A program made the translations under genes and the position numbers. A stretch of 64,000 nucleotides of DNA from Gammaproteobacteria bacterium HGW-Gammaproteobacteria-15 (GTDB taxonomy: Bacteria > Pseudomonadota > Gammaproteobacteria > Enterobacterales > Alteromonadaceae): positions 552,357-616,356 of the forward strand of contig PGZF01000002.1 in NCBI GenBank assembly GCA_002840125.1, in the 5' to 3' direction. The notes under the pieces were generated by a model. The model worked only from the letters and a program-made list of their open reading frames with translations. It made no database searches and was not told the DNA's origin. Below are positions 54,956 through 63,938 of the stretch, piece after piece (within the stretch, counting starts at the first letter, position 1; each line of letters begins with the position of its first letter).

Positions 54956-54985
54956 CCACTGCCTGTTAGTGTGCAGTGTTAGGGC

Positions 54986-55792
54986 TTAGTTAAATACTGA
55001 CCACACCGGAGCGTGATCTGAAGGGCGCTCGATACCACGCAATTCATAGTCAATACTGCTCTCTATGCAACGCTCCGCCAGGGGCGCTGTAGCCATAACC
55101 ACATCGATACGTAAGCCACGGTTGTCATCAAAACCTTTAGAACGATAATCAAACCAGCTGTACTGGGCGCCGGTTTCAGGGTGTAGGGCGCGGAAAGTAT
55201 CAATTAATCCCCAATCTTTAAGTTGCTGCAGCCAGGCCCGCTCTTCAGGTAAAAATGAGGTTTTGCCTTCGCGTAACCAGCGCTTGGCATTAGCTTCACC
55301 TATACCAATGTCCAGATCAACTGGCGATATATTGATGTCGCCAATAATGGCCAGATGCTCGTCTGGAGTATGATGCTCAGTAAGATAACGTTGCAGATCG
55401 GCATAAAATTTGGTTTTTGCCGGAAACTTAACCGGATGATCGCGATTTTCTCCCTGAGGGAAGTAACCATTGAGCACGGTTAACGGTGTGCCGTCGGCCA
55501 GGGTAAAGCTGCCAATCAGCATACGGCGCTGAGCATCCGCATCGTCTGTAGGAAAGCCATACTGCATTTTGCTGGCAGGCTGTTTACTGAGAATGGCTAC
55601 GCCATAATGGCCTTTCTGGCCAAAATGATAAACGTGATAGCCCATCGCCTGTACATCTGCCAACGGAAACTCGTCATCATGAACTTTAATTTCCTGCAAA
55701 CCAATAATATCGGGTTGATGCTTATCGATCAGTGCTTGTAGTTGATGTAATCTCGCCCGTATTCCATTGATATTAAATGAAATAATTTTCAT
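54986..55792 (-). CDS. xthA: exonuclease III
   Basis: The 268-residue enzyme cuts DNA at abasic sites and degrades one strand from 3' ends. [13 protein letters not shown] at the N-terminus, [36 protein letters not shown] and [10 protein letters not shown] give the catalytic Asn, Glu, Tyr, Asp-Asn and Asp-His. I use the ATG at 55792, which gives exactly the E. coli length (268); 18 more codons are open upstream. AAGGG is the nearest binding site. Confidence 0.96.
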   Translation of the reverse strand: MKIISFNINGIRARLHQLQALIDKHQPDIIGLQEIKVHDDEFPLADVQAMGYHVYHFGQKGHYGVAILSKQPASKMQYGFPTDDADAQRRMLIGSFTLADGTPLTVLNGYFPQGENRDHPVKFPAKTKFYADLQRYLTEHHTPDEHLAIIGDINISPVDLDIGIGEANAKRWLREGKTSFLPEERAWLQQLKDWGLIDTFRALHPETGAQYSWFDYRSKGFDDNRGLRIDVVMATAPLAERCIESSIDYELRGIERPSDHAPVWSVFN

Positions 55793-55914
55793 GTTGTTGT
55801 TGGCCCTTAATCTGTTTAATGCAGCGAAGTAGCTGGATAATAACACTTTATCCGCTGCTGTGGCACAATGGTGGCAGGATAAACCTAAGTCAGAAACCCG
55901 GTATGGAGTAGAAA

Positions 55915-56619
55915 TTGTCAGCGTTAATGATGGAAACCGAGCAATTTAGCTACACCGTGCATTACAGCTCAAGAAGACGTAGTGTGGCGTTACAGGTTAA
56001 GCAGGGCCAGCTGACAGTGCGCGCGCCACTGGGGTATAGCCTGGCAGACATTAACGCGCTGGTGCAGCAAAAGCAGCAGTGGGTATTGAAACATCTGCAG
56101 CAAGTTAAACTACAAACCAGGCCACAATGGCTGGCAGAGCAGCAATTACCGCTACTTGACAACACCATCGCACTAACCCGGTTGCGGGGAGCGAAATCAG
56201 CAGTACTGTACGATGAGCATAACATTACGGTTATTGTGTCATCCCGTGTGCAACCGCAACGCTATGAAAAGGTGTTGCTAACATTGTTGCAAAAATGGTA
56301 TCAGCAACAAGCACTTAGCTGGTTTACACAGCGGGTGCATTATTGGCAAAACAAGATGAACGTACGCTCTGGTACTATACTTGTTGGCAATTGGCGAACA
56401 AAATGGGGTTATTGTAAAAGCACCTCAGAGTTGGGGTTTAACTGGCGTTTAATGATGGCGCCCGCCTGGGTAACAGATTATGTGGTGGTGCATGAGTTGG
56501 CTCATCTTAAACACCTGAACCATTCACCACGTTTCTGGCAATTGGTGGCGGCGCATTATCCGCAAGCAGAGCAGGCTAAAACCTGGCTAAAACACAATCA
56601 ATATTTATTAGAGCTATAA
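55915..56619 (+). CDS. ygjP: YgjP-like M48 metallopeptidase
   Basis: The 234-residue protein has [18 protein letters not shown] near its C-terminus, containing the HELAH zinc site and a third histidine. [22 protein letters not shown] precedes it, as in YgjP/DUF45 proteins. Their substrate is unknown. The start is TTG, six bases after GGAG; in-frame ATG codons at 55924 and 55927 are alternatives. It has no signal peptide. A hairpin that ends a reverse-strand transcript begins just after its stop codon. Confidence 0.88.
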   Translation: MSALMMETEQFSYTVHYSSRRRSVALQVKQGQLTVRAPLGYSLADINALVQQKQQWVLKHLQQVKLQTRPQWLAEQQLPLLDNTIALTRLRGAKSAVLYDEHNITVIVSSRVQPQRYEKVLLTLLQKWYQQQALSWFTQRVHYWQNKMNVRSGTILVGNWRTKWGYCKSTSELGFNWRLMMAPAWVTDYVVVHELAHLKHLNHSPRFWQLVAAHYPQAEQAKTWLKHNQYLLEL

Positions 56620-56620
56620 A

Positions 56621-56740
56621 AAAAGCGCCGGTACAAGACCGGCGCAAACACTAGGACATCGAAACAGGAGAGAAAAAGGTATTACTTAGCTACTACTGGT
56701 AAATAGGACCGGACTCCTGGCAAAAGATTCAAAATTATTT
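56621..56740 (-). ncRNA. candidate small RNA antisense to the ygjP-deoC gap
   Basis: On the reverse strand, GCGCCGGT-CTTGT-ACCGGCGC (56626-56645) forms a perfect eight-base stem followed by seven T, a textbook terminator, yet no reverse-strand gene precedes it. Upstream of the stem is a pyrimidine-rich stretch, TTTTTCTCTCCTG, that could pair with ribosome binding sites. A 25-codon reverse frame also runs through the region from an ATG near 56763, without a good binding site. The 5' end and promoter are not clear, so the boundary near 56740 is a guess. A leader-peptide or small-ORF transcript is the alternative. Confidence 0.45.
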
Positions 56741-56869
56741 TCAATTATTTTTCGTGACAGCATTTTGCATTTTTATAGGCATTTGGTTTAAGCTCCGCGG
56801 CATCAACAGTGTGGTGTTACTACAACGAACAGACAGCTAATATTGCTGTTTTGCGACGGGACTTTAACT

Positions 56870-57595
56870 ATGACAAACCTGCTACGCCTGCAACAACTGG
56901 CAAAATTATTAGACATTACCCGTTTACAGGATGATGAAACAGAGCAGAACTTTAGCCAGTGGCTGGGAAGTGTTCCTGCTCTGACACCTGCAGCTTACTG
57001 TGTTTATCCCCAATTTTTGGCAACTTTACGGCAATGGCCGCAACGGGCACTGCAGGCTAACATTGCAACGGTGGTTAACTTTCCCGGTGCAGATTTAGCT
57101 GCCGATATCGTATGCGAGCAAATTCAGCAAGCCAAAATGGCAGGCGCAACAGAAATTGATTGTGTATTGCCCTATAAAGCCCTGTTGCGTGGTGAGCATG
57201 GTTTAGTTAAAAGTTTTTTATACGATATACGTCAGGCCTGTAACAACAGCTGTCTAAAAGTGATTATTGAATCTGGTGAGCTGGTTACCGCTCAACAAGT
57301 CACCAAAGCGACCGAACTGGTAATAGAGGGGGGCGCTGATTTTGTCAAGACATCCACCGGTAAAGTAGCCACCGGGGTTACTATTGAAGCGGCCCGTATT
57401 ATCCTCACGGTAATAGCGGCAGCAAACCGGCCTGTTGGTTTTAAAGCCTCAGGCGGTGTACGTAGTATTGCTCAGGCGCTTGAGCTGGTGCAGTTGTATG
57501 AGGATATTACCGGGCGAATTGCCACCAATGCAGGCATGCGTATTGGTGCCAGTGCGCTGGCTAACGACGTGGCACAACAAGTGCTATTGCAGTAA
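56870..57595 (+). CDS. deoC: deoxyribose-phosphate aldolase
   Basis: The 241-residue aldolase splits deoxyribose 5-phosphate to acetaldehyde and glyceraldehyde 3-phosphate. TNLLRLQQLAKLLD at the N-terminus, EIDCVLPYKAL near 109, and GADFVKTSTGKVATG near 162 with the Schiff-base lysine fit the family. GGVRSIAQALEL follows. I use the ATG at 56870. No other deo gene is adjacent. The stop codon is directly next to that of the convergent response regulator. Confidence 0.93.
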   Translation: MTNLLRLQQLAKLLDITRLQDDETEQNFSQWLGSVPALTPAAYCVYPQFLATLRQWPQRALQANIATVVNFPGADLAADIVCEQIQQAKMAGATEIDCVLPYKALLRGEHGLVKSFLYDIRQACNNSCLKVIIESGELVTAQQVTKATELVIEGGADFVKTSTGKVATGVTIEAARIILTVIAAANRPVGFKASGGVRSIAQALELVQLYEDITGRIATNAGMRIGASALANDVAQQVLLQ

Positions 57596-59227
57596 TCAGC
57601 GTCTGAATTCATCGCGTAGTTTATCAAATTGCTGCAGAAGCTCTTTATAACGTACGCGATGATGCTCGGGTAACGGCATATTGTCGACAACCCGGAATGT
57701 TTTTTTACAGCGTTCAAACAACTCTCTTGATTTATTTCTTTGCTGACTGTTTAACAGCTGAATGGAGGCCTGGATAAGATTTAAAGCACTGCCGGTATTC
57801 ATTGGCGCCACCTCCAGTGCGGCTTCAAATTGCCTGACGGCAGCGGTAAAATTACCTTCTTTGTAGCTTTTGATACCGGCTCTATTTAACTCACCAAACT
57901 GCAGCTGTTTTTGATCAACAAAATGTTGTTGATCACCGAACAGTGAATTCAGCACCGGGTTGGCCATCAGCTCTGCTGGTAATAGTTTTTGGAGTGTTGC
58001 GGCTTGCTCATATTCGCCAATCTGATTCAGCAAAAAGATAGCGTCAGGTAAAATTTGATGTTGGTCATGTAGTTCTTCAGATACCGCCGCATAGGTTTTT
58101 TTTGCCTGGTACTGGGCACCGTTTAATGATTCCAACCGGGCCTGGCATAGGGCTTCAAATAAATCGAAGTTGATTTCCCTGGTCATCATTTCGTCACGCT
58201 TCACTCTTTGCAGAGCAAGCGACACCTCTTGCAGGTAGCGGTTGCGACTTGCCGGTTCGTCGGCCCTGACCGCCGCTTCGATAACGGTGCGGATATAGTT
58301 AAGTAAGTGAATAATATCCTGTTTTATTGAGCGGCGGGTGATCTCATAGAGCTGCTTACTGGCGAGAACCTGCTGGGGGATGTTATTTAGATCGCGGGCT
58401 ATCTCCATTACAAGGTACTGACGCTGCATACTGTAAGGTGCTATTTCTGCTGCAGCCTGAATGCTGCTAAAGGCTTTATCAATCTCGCCCATGGCGCGAT
58501 AATTCTGCGCCTGAATATCATAAGCTTCGGCAAAATAACGATTATTCTCTATCGCTTCCTGACACAGCAGCATACTGTCTTCAAAACGGTTTTGCCGGTA
58601 ATACACTTTTGCTTGCAGCAGCAATGCCCAGCCACTGCGTCGTTGTGACAGTGTGTCCTGTAATATATGTTCAGCTTCGGCAAGGTGGTTGAGCTTAATC
58701 AGATTTTCTACCAGCACACGTTTGCAAAATTGCTGATAACGGCCTTCAGTGCCTATTTCCTGCTGACACAACGTAACTACCTGCTCAGCTTGCTCGTCGA
58801 ATAACGCCTGATACACAGCCGCCAGTTGAGATTTTTTTCTTTTTATCCGTAGAATTCTGCTGCGCAGTACGTTTTGTGAAAAGGGTTTTACCAGATAGTC
58901 GTCAGGCTCTAACTCTACTGCGCTCATCACCATGGGGACAGTGTTTTCGCCGGTAACCAACATAAAAATACTATGCGGCCCAAGCAGCTTTTTTTCCCGT
59001 AGGTCTTCAAGTAACTGCTTGCCGTTTTTCCCCACACCCAAATGGTAATCAACAAACAGGATGTCATAATTTACATTGGCACACTTGGCCAGTGCCTGCT
59101 CACCGGTGGGAGCAAAAGCAACATTGGTTGCTCCCATAGAGTACAGGATGCCTTTAAACATCAATTGAAAAGCCCGTTGATCGTCAACGATTAATATCCG
59201 CTGATTCTCAAGCGTCTTGTTATTCAT
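57596..59227 (-). CDS. response regulator with TPR repeats
   Basis: The 543-residue protein has an N-terminal receiver domain (about 8-125) with the acidic pair in ILIVDDQRAF, the phospho-acceptor Asp near residue 60 in FVDYHLG, and Lys in YLVKPFSQ. A long TPR region (about 170-525) follows, and no DNA-binding or enzyme domain. This layout recurs in Alteromonadales and Vibrionales. The output is probably protein binding. I use the ATG at 59227, where the frame has further codons upstream. No histidine kinase gene is nearby. The gene ends back-to-back with deoC. Confidence 0.9.
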   Translation of the reverse strand: MNNKTLENQRILIVDDQRAFQLMFKGILYSMGATNVAFAPTGEQALAKCANVNYDILFVDYHLGVGKNGKQLLEDLREKKLLGPHSIFMLVTGENTVPMVMSAVELEPDDYLVKPFSQNVLRSRILRIKRKKSQLAAVYQALFDEQAEQVVTLCQQEIGTEGRYQQFCKRVLVENLIKLNHLAEAEHILQDTLSQRRSGWALLLQAKVYYRQNRFEDSMLLCQEAIENNRYFAEAYDIQAQNYRAMGEIDKAFSSIQAAAEIAPYSMQRQYLVMEIARDLNNIPQQVLASKQLYEITRRSIKQDIIHLLNYIRTVIEAAVRADEPASRNRYLQEVSLALQRVKRDEMMTREINFDLFEALCQARLESLNGAQYQAKKTYAAVSEELHDQHQILPDAIFLLNQIGEYEQAATLQKLLPAELMANPVLNSLFGDQQHFVDQKQLQFGELNRAGIKSYKEGNFTAAVRQFEAALEVAPMNTGSALNLIQASIQLLNSQQRNKSRELFERCKKTFRVVDNMPLPEHHRVRYKELLQQFDKLRDEFRR

Positions 59228-59347
59228 TAACACCACTTCGCTTAAAACTAAATTCAGTTAAGTGTCGGAAATAACAAGGTGATTAGCAAGAGAATTAATA
59301 CAGGAGTGTAGTGCAGTGTGAAGTTTTGGCTTAATAAAGCAGGAAAA

Positions 59348-59432
<85 letters not shown>

Positions 59433-59549
59433 ACGAGTGGACGGCATATTATCAAACTGACTTTTGATGTAAAGGCATTTACTAAACTTTTTTGTCTGAC
59501 TGCCGATAAATGCAGCAAGAGTAAAACAAAACCGGTATAACTGCGCAAA

Positions 59550-60026
59550 ATGTCGATGGTAATTAACGAATGGCAACTTGATGTAAAACTAAACCGCGCT
59601 CTGCAAAATGCCCAGCGCACAGATTTTGCTTTGTACCTTGCGTTGTTATCACCGGCAGTGGAAGAGTCTGCACAGTTTTATACTCCGGATGCAATTGAGC
59701 AAAGTACACAACTCAATTTATATCAGCAACTCGGTGTTGCATTGCCGCGTAGCCTGGCACAAACAGACGCTGATACGATGACAATGCTCAAACATAGCGA
59801 GGCTCTCGGCAGTACTGGTTTAGCTCAGCTAAAACTAGCGACTTACCTTAATCCGCCGCCTTTAGCCCGGCATGATGACAAACAGCGAATAGCTGATGAG
59901 GTCTGGCAAAGCTTAAGTTTACATAGTCGCAGAAGACTGCAACACACCACGCCTGAAAAACCACAGGCTAACCCGGCAGATCTTTATGAAGTATTACAGC
60001 AACTACATGGTATTGAGGCAGCCTGA
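59550..60026 (+). CDS. VC2046/SO_2500-like protein
   Basis: The 158-residue soluble protein begins INEWQLDVKLNRALQNAQRTDFALYLALLSPAVEE, then has LYQQLGVALPRSLAQTD. This pattern matches, from memory, the uncharacterised VC2046/SO_2500 family of Vibrionales and Shewanella. There are no membrane segments. The ATG at 59550 is close to AAAATG with a weak binding site. It is convergent with ychJ. Confidence 0.75.
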   Translation: MSMVINEWQLDVKLNRALQNAQRTDFALYLALLSPAVEESAQFYTPDAIEQSTQLNLYQQLGVALPRSLAQTDADTMTMLKHSEALGSTGLAQLKLATYLNPPPLARHDDKQRIADEVWQSLSLHSRRRLQHTTPEKPQANPADLYEVLQQLHGIEAA

Positions 60027-60042
60027 TTATTAAACAAAGCTG

Positions 60043-60516
60043 TTAGTTACCCGATATACGGTGTACCACGCAATGCTTAAATTTTTTAGCGCTACCACAA
60101 GGGCAAAGCTCATTGCGGCCAATTTTTACCGGCGCTTTATCATTTAATATACCGTCAATGTAGTACCAGGCTTTGTCGTATACAAAGCGGGATCGCTCGG
60201 CAAACTCGTACAGTGTACTTTGCTGCATATAGCGCACACTGAAACTAACATAGCCCTCGCTATCTGTCTGCTCTGAGGAAAGAATGCTCAGTTTGATAAA
60301 GTGACTGTTATTGGCAAAAGCTGCCAGTGATGCAACAGAATTAGCGGCCTGTTTTGATTGATGGTAAGTCTGATACAAGTATTGGATATTACGCTGACAA
60401 TAAGCACTGTAGCGTGATCGCATTAACTGTTCACAATGTTCTGCCCGTGCCTGCCCGGATATCAATGGCAGGCAACACAAACTGAATTCTTTGGCTGAGC
60501 CACAGTAACATTGCAT
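60043..60516 (-). CDS. ychJ: YchJ family protein with SEC-C motifs
   Basis: The 157-residue protein has a cysteine cluster at the N-terminus (QCYCGSAKEFSLCC) and another at the C-terminus (ELCPCGSAKKFKHC), each a SEC-C zinc motif. The middle (about 30-130) is the YchJ/UPF0225 NTF2-like domain, with RSRYSAYCQRNIQYLYQTYH. E. coli YchJ has the same layout and length (152). The function is unknown. Confidence 0.93.
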   Translation of the reverse strand: MQCYCGSAKEFSLCCLPLISGQARAEHCEQLMRSRYSAYCQRNIQYLYQTYHQSKQAANSVASLAAFANNSHFIKLSILSSEQTDSEGYVSFSVRYMQQSTLYEFAERSRFVYDKAWYYIDGILNDKAPVKIGRNELCPCGSAKKFKHCVVHRISGN

Positions 60517-60586
60517 GTTAATTCACTTTACCTGTTCGTTAAAAAGGCCTGATCTTAGCATCTTTGCTGTGCGAATTTAAAATGCA

Positions 60587-61033
60587 TTAATGGGTAATGT
60601 GCTCTTGTTGCAGCTGTTCGCATTGATAAAACCAGGTGTTATGCGTTACCGCCAGTTTACGGCAGATGTCGAGCTGCTGCGGGTCCAGCATCCGGGCAAA
60701 GTTGATAACGACTTTACAGCTTGCTGATACTAATGCCTGCTGAATAGTTGCACTGAGATCCCTGATTTGCTTCTGATGTACAATCAAAACGTTATGAAAA
60801 GATATCTGGTGCTGCTCAGCCCAGGCTTTATGCGGTATATGCGATGGCGCTATTAACAGAATCCATCCTTGCTGATGCTGATGTTGCTGAATCAGCTGCA
60901 GTAAAGTGTGATGTGAGGCATTAGCTGTAGCGGCTTCACTATCAGTTACGGAATGTATCTTCAACAGACGGCTATCGGAGTAAGCAGTTGCTGCATTAGC
61001 ATAAAATTGTTGATTGACCGGGCGGTTATACAT
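60587..61033 (-). CDS. sulA: SulA-like cell division inhibitor
   Basis: The 148-residue protein resembles SulA in its second half: QGWILLIAPSHIPHKAWAEQHQI and then VLIVHQKQIRDLSATIQQAL, as in the FtsZ-binding core. The N-terminal 40 residues are poorly conserved, as usual. I start at the ATG at 61033, since AGAGG lies five bases upstream and two LexA-like sites lie just before it. SulA stops FtsZ polymerisation during DNA damage. lexA is not next to it, unlike in Pseudomonas. Confidence 0.82.
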   Translation of the reverse strand: MYNRPVNQQFYANAATAYSDSRLLKIHSVTDSEAATANASHHTLLQLIQQHQHQQGWILLIAPSHIPHKAWAEQHQISFHNVLIVHQKQIRDLSATIQQALVSASCKVVINFARMLDPQQLDICRKLAVTHNTWFYQCEQLQQEHITH

Positions 61034-61045
61034 ATCGACCTCTAC

Positions 61046-61076
61046 ATGTTTATTTATACAGTGTATGTATATACAG
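61046..61076 (-). promoter_or_regulatory. tandem LexA (SOS) boxes of sulA
   Basis: Read on the reverse strand, CTGTATATACATACAC (61076-61061) matches CTGTATATATATACAG at 14 of 16 positions and CTGTATAAATAAACAT (61061-61046) at 13. They share one base and face the same way, starting 12 bases before the sulA ATG. Each lacks a perfect CAG end, so binding may need both. Confidence 0.7.
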
Positions 61077-61175
61077 TATTTGCTTGCTGTGTAAAAAGCA
61101 AGCGTTTTAGCCGTTTTTTTACTGTCATAAAACCAAAGCAGTGTCATGCAGTTGTCATACTGAGGTATTAACCTT

Positions 61176-62990
61176 TTGCCGCAGTTGCTTACATCGGTTG
61201 TAGTTATGACGGTTAACCCGAATTATTGTACTGAGTTGTCGCACCTTATCCGGCAGCGCGCACTGACTCCGCTTTTTCAACCTATTTTCAATCTGTCATC
61301 TACAGAAATACTGGGTTATGAAGCATTGATCCGAGGGCCATCTAACAGCCCGTTACATTCTCCTTTACTGTTATTTAAAGCGGCACTGATGTGTGGAATG
61401 CTAGAGCCGCTTGAGATGCTGTGCCGACAGATAAGTATTCAGGCTTTTGCCAAAGCAAAGATGCCTGGCTTGCTGTTTCTGAACGTCAATCCGTTGTTAT
61501 TACTAACATCAGATCATCCCTCCGGGCTGACAAACAGGCTATTGCAGCAAGCCGAACTAGATCCGTCCCGGGTTGTTATTGAAATTTCAGAGCAATATCA
61601 GGTTGAAGATCCAAGCGTATTAATAAAGGCAGTAAACCATTACCGTGAGCTTGGGTTTTCTATCGCGATTGATGATTTAGGCAGCGGTTTTTCCGGCCTG
61701 AAGCTGTGGTCTGAATTAAAACCAGATATTGTTAAAATTGACCGCTATTTTATCAGCCAACTGCATACCGACCCGACAAAAAGAGCTTTTGTGCAAAATA
61801 TAGTGGCACTGGCAAACGCAACCGGCTCGAAAATTGTTGCAGAAGGCATCGAAACCCAGGAAGAGCTATTACTGTGTCAGGAGCTGGGCGCTGATTATGG
61901 TCAGGGCTTTTTGCTCGGACGGCCAGCTGCAAAAATAGAATCCTCACCGCCTGGGCGATATTTACTGGTTAAACAAAAGCAGCCCTATACTGCAGCTTCA
62001 GAAAAAGTGTCTGCGATTGTTCAGTTTTTGCCTGCTATAGAAAGTGGGGTATTGGCGGGCGAAGTCATGCAGTTATTTAGCAACAATCCGGATTGGGCTG
62101 GTCTGGCTGTCGTTGAATCGGGTATTCCGGTAGGAATGATAAACCGGGCACAGCTGCTGGCAATGTTTGCGATGCCGTATGGCCGGGCGTTGTACGAAAA
62201 AAAACCAATAAAGCGCCTTATGGCAATAAGCCCGGTAGTGGTAGATGAACACACAAGCCTGGACGACGTCAGTCAGTTAGTCACAAGTAATGAAGACGGT
62301 GATAATAACTGGTTTTTTATTGTTACCTCAGCACAGCGTTATGCTGGTATTGGCTCCGTGCGGCTACTACTGAAAAAAATAACCGAGCGAAAGCTACAAC
62401 ATGCCCGCTATGCTAATCCGCTAACATTATTACCAGGAAATGTACCGATTTATCAGGAAGTAGATCGCTTACTAAGCCAACAGCTGCACTTCACCCTGGC
62501 CTATGCAGATTTAAATCACTTTAAACCATACAACGACATATATGGCTACAGCAGAGGGGATTTAGTGTTGCAACTGCTGGGTGAAATCATTAGTCAGGCC
62601 GTGGCCGACTCGGGTAATTTTGTTGGCCATGTTGGTGGTGATGACTTTATTATTATTTTTACCAGTGACGATTGGCAAACTGCGTGCCAGCAGATCGTAC
62701 AGGATTTTAATCAGCGTATTGTGCATTATTATGATGCAGTGCATGTCGAAGCGGGTGGGCTTAGTGCCGTTAACCGCTCTGGTGATATCTGCTTTTATCC
62801 TTTGCTGACCTTATCTATAGGAGTAGTATTACCCGATCCGGTGCTATGTGTGTGTCATCATGATGTTGCTGCAATAGCGGCATCAGCAAAAGCAGAGGCG
62901 AAAAAATTGCCGGCTGGAGGCGTATTTGTTTCGCGCCGTAGAGGTCCCGCCACAGCTGTTTCAGTACTGGCTGGACCATTAACCCGTTAA
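61176..62990 (+). CDS. EAL-CBS-GGDEF cyclic di-GMP protein
   Basis: The 604-residue protein has an EAL domain (about 30-260), a CBS-like pair (about 275-400) and a GGDEF domain (about 410-600). EAL catalytic residues look complete: YEALIRG (49-51), FLNVNP, VIEISE, IDDLGSG, VKID, AEGIET and YGQGFLLG. The cyclase motif is GGDDF at 487-491. No membrane segment is present. The start is TTG at 61176 (GAGG ten bases ahead) or ATG at 61206. It faces sulA, about 140 bases away, and may share its control region. Confidence 0.92.
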   Translation: MPQLLTSVVVMTVNPNYCTELSHLIRQRALTPLFQPIFNLSSTEILGYEALIRGPSNSPLHSPLLLFKAALMCGMLEPLEMLCRQISIQAFAKAKMPGLLFLNVNPLLLLTSDHPSGLTNRLLQQAELDPSRVVIEISEQYQVEDPSVLIKAVNHYRELGFSIAIDDLGSGFSGLKLWSELKPDIVKIDRYFISQLHTDPTKRAFVQNIVALANATGSKIVAEGIETQEELLLCQELGADYGQGFLLGRPAAKIESSPPGRYLLVKQKQPYTAASEKVSAIVQFLPAIESGVLAGEVMQLFSNNPDWAGLAVVESGIPVGMINRAQLLAMFAMPYGRALYEKKPIKRLMAISPVVVDEHTSLDDVSQLVTSNEDGDNNWFFIVTSAQRYAGIGSVRLLLKKITERKLQHARYANPLTLLPGNVPIYQEVDRLLSQQLHFTLAYADLNHFKPYNDIYGYSRGDLVLQLLGEIISQAVADSGNFVGHVGGDDFIIIFTSDDWQTACQQIVQDFNQRIVHYYDAVHVEAGGLSAVNRSGDICFYPLLTLSIGVVLPDPVLCVCHHDVAAIAASAKAEAKKLPAGGVFVSRRRGPATAVSVLAGPLTR

Positions 62991-63036
62991 ATTTGAGTAG
63001 AATAGCCTGCTTATATTGTAAGAGAGTCAGCAATCG

Positions 63037-63735
63037 ATGTTGTTAGAAAAGTATGTTAACCAGAGTAGCGCAGGTTTTAGTTTCAGCCGTAAACAGGCCA
63101 GTGAGTTTGCCAAACAAGTGGCGACAGACTTTAATCCCATTCATGATGAAGAGGCTAAACGGTTTTGCGTACCAGGTGATTTGCTGTTTTCGTACTTGCT
63201 AAACCGGTACGGTATTACTGAGCAACTCAGCTGCCAGTTTTCTGGCATGGTGGGGGCTGACGTGCTGCTGCAATGTAAGGAGCAGGATAACCTGATCACG
63301 ATTTGTGATAATCAGGATAAAACCTACTTGTCTTTGCAACATAACGGCGCTTGCCAGCATGACTTAGCTGTTATTGAGCCACTGATCCGTGACTACGTAA
63401 AATTCTCCGGTCAGAACTTCCCGCATATCCTGTTACCGCTGATGCAAAAGCATCAGGTGATGATTAATCCGCAGCGCCCGCTGGTGATCTACGAAAGTAT
63501 GGCACTAAGCTTTGCCCGCCTGCCCAGACAAAAAGTGGATTTATGCCTTACCGCATCTTCGCTGTCAGTAGATGGTAAACGTGGTAATGCTCTACTGGAG
63601 TTCTCGTTAAGCGAGCAGGGCGAACTGATAGGTAAAGGCGAAAAACGCATGATCCTGAGTAACCTTATGCCTTACAACGATGCACAAATGCAGCAAATGG
63701 TGGCTGAGTATAATAGTCGTAAAGTTGCTGCTTAA
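63037..63735 (+). CDS. DUF3581 family protein
   Basis: The 232-residue soluble protein has FSFSRKQASEFAKQVATDFNPIHDEEAKRFCVPGDLLFSY near the N-terminus, which recalls the hot-dog fold of MaoC-like dehydratases (TDFNPIH), and a matching strand set later. It fits DUF3581, an uncharacterised family of Alteromonadales and Vibrionales. A lipid-related role is possible from the fold alone. GAGAG precedes the ATG, and a hairpin follows the stop codon. Confidence 0.85.
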   Translation: MLLEKYVNQSSAGFSFSRKQASEFAKQVATDFNPIHDEEAKRFCVPGDLLFSYLLNRYGITEQLSCQFSGMVGADVLLQCKEQDNLITICDNQDKTYLSLQHNGACQHDLAVIEPLIRDYVKFSGQNFPHILLPLMQKHQVMINPQRPLVIYESMALSFARLPRQKVDLCLTASSLSVDGKRGNALLEFSLSEQGELIGKGEKRMILSNLMPYNDAQMQQMVAEYNSRKVAA

Positions 63736-63747
63736 TATAAAGACGGG

Positions 63748-63788
63748 AAAAGCGTGTTTTGGCTAAATTATCAGCAGTCACGCTTTTT
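63748..63788 (+). terminator. terminator of the DUF3581 gene
   Basis: AAAAGCGTG (63748-63756) and CACGCTTTT (63779-63787) pair around a 22-base loop, with one more T after the stem. The long loop makes it a moderate candidate. Confidence 0.6.
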
Positions 63789-63802
63789 CGATAAATAACC
63801 GC

Positions 63803-63830
63803 TTGCAGGTATTCCAAAAGGCCCTATAAT
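63803..63830 (+). promoter_or_regulatory. candidate strong promoter 1, rRNA-operon style
   Basis: TTGCAG (63803-63808) and TATAAT (63825-63830) are 16 bases apart and followed by a GC-rich discriminator GCGCGCC, the kind seen at stringently controlled rRNA promoters. Confidence 0.65.
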
Positions 63831-63910
63831 GCGCGCCATGCCACGGGGTAGCGCTGATGCGGTGCTTCAGGTGAGTTAAAACGGTTCGCAAAAATCTTTC
63901 CAAAAGACGC

Positions 63911-63938
63911 TTGACAGACCCGCTTAAATCACTAAAAT
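63911..63938 (+). promoter_or_regulatory. candidate strong promoter 2, rRNA-operon style
   Basis: A consensus TTGACA (63911-63916) and TAAAAT (63933-63938) are 16 bases apart, followed by GGCGCCCTCGC. With promoter 1 about 110 bases ahead, this looks like the P1/P2 pair of an rRNA operon starting beyond the window. Confidence 0.7.
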
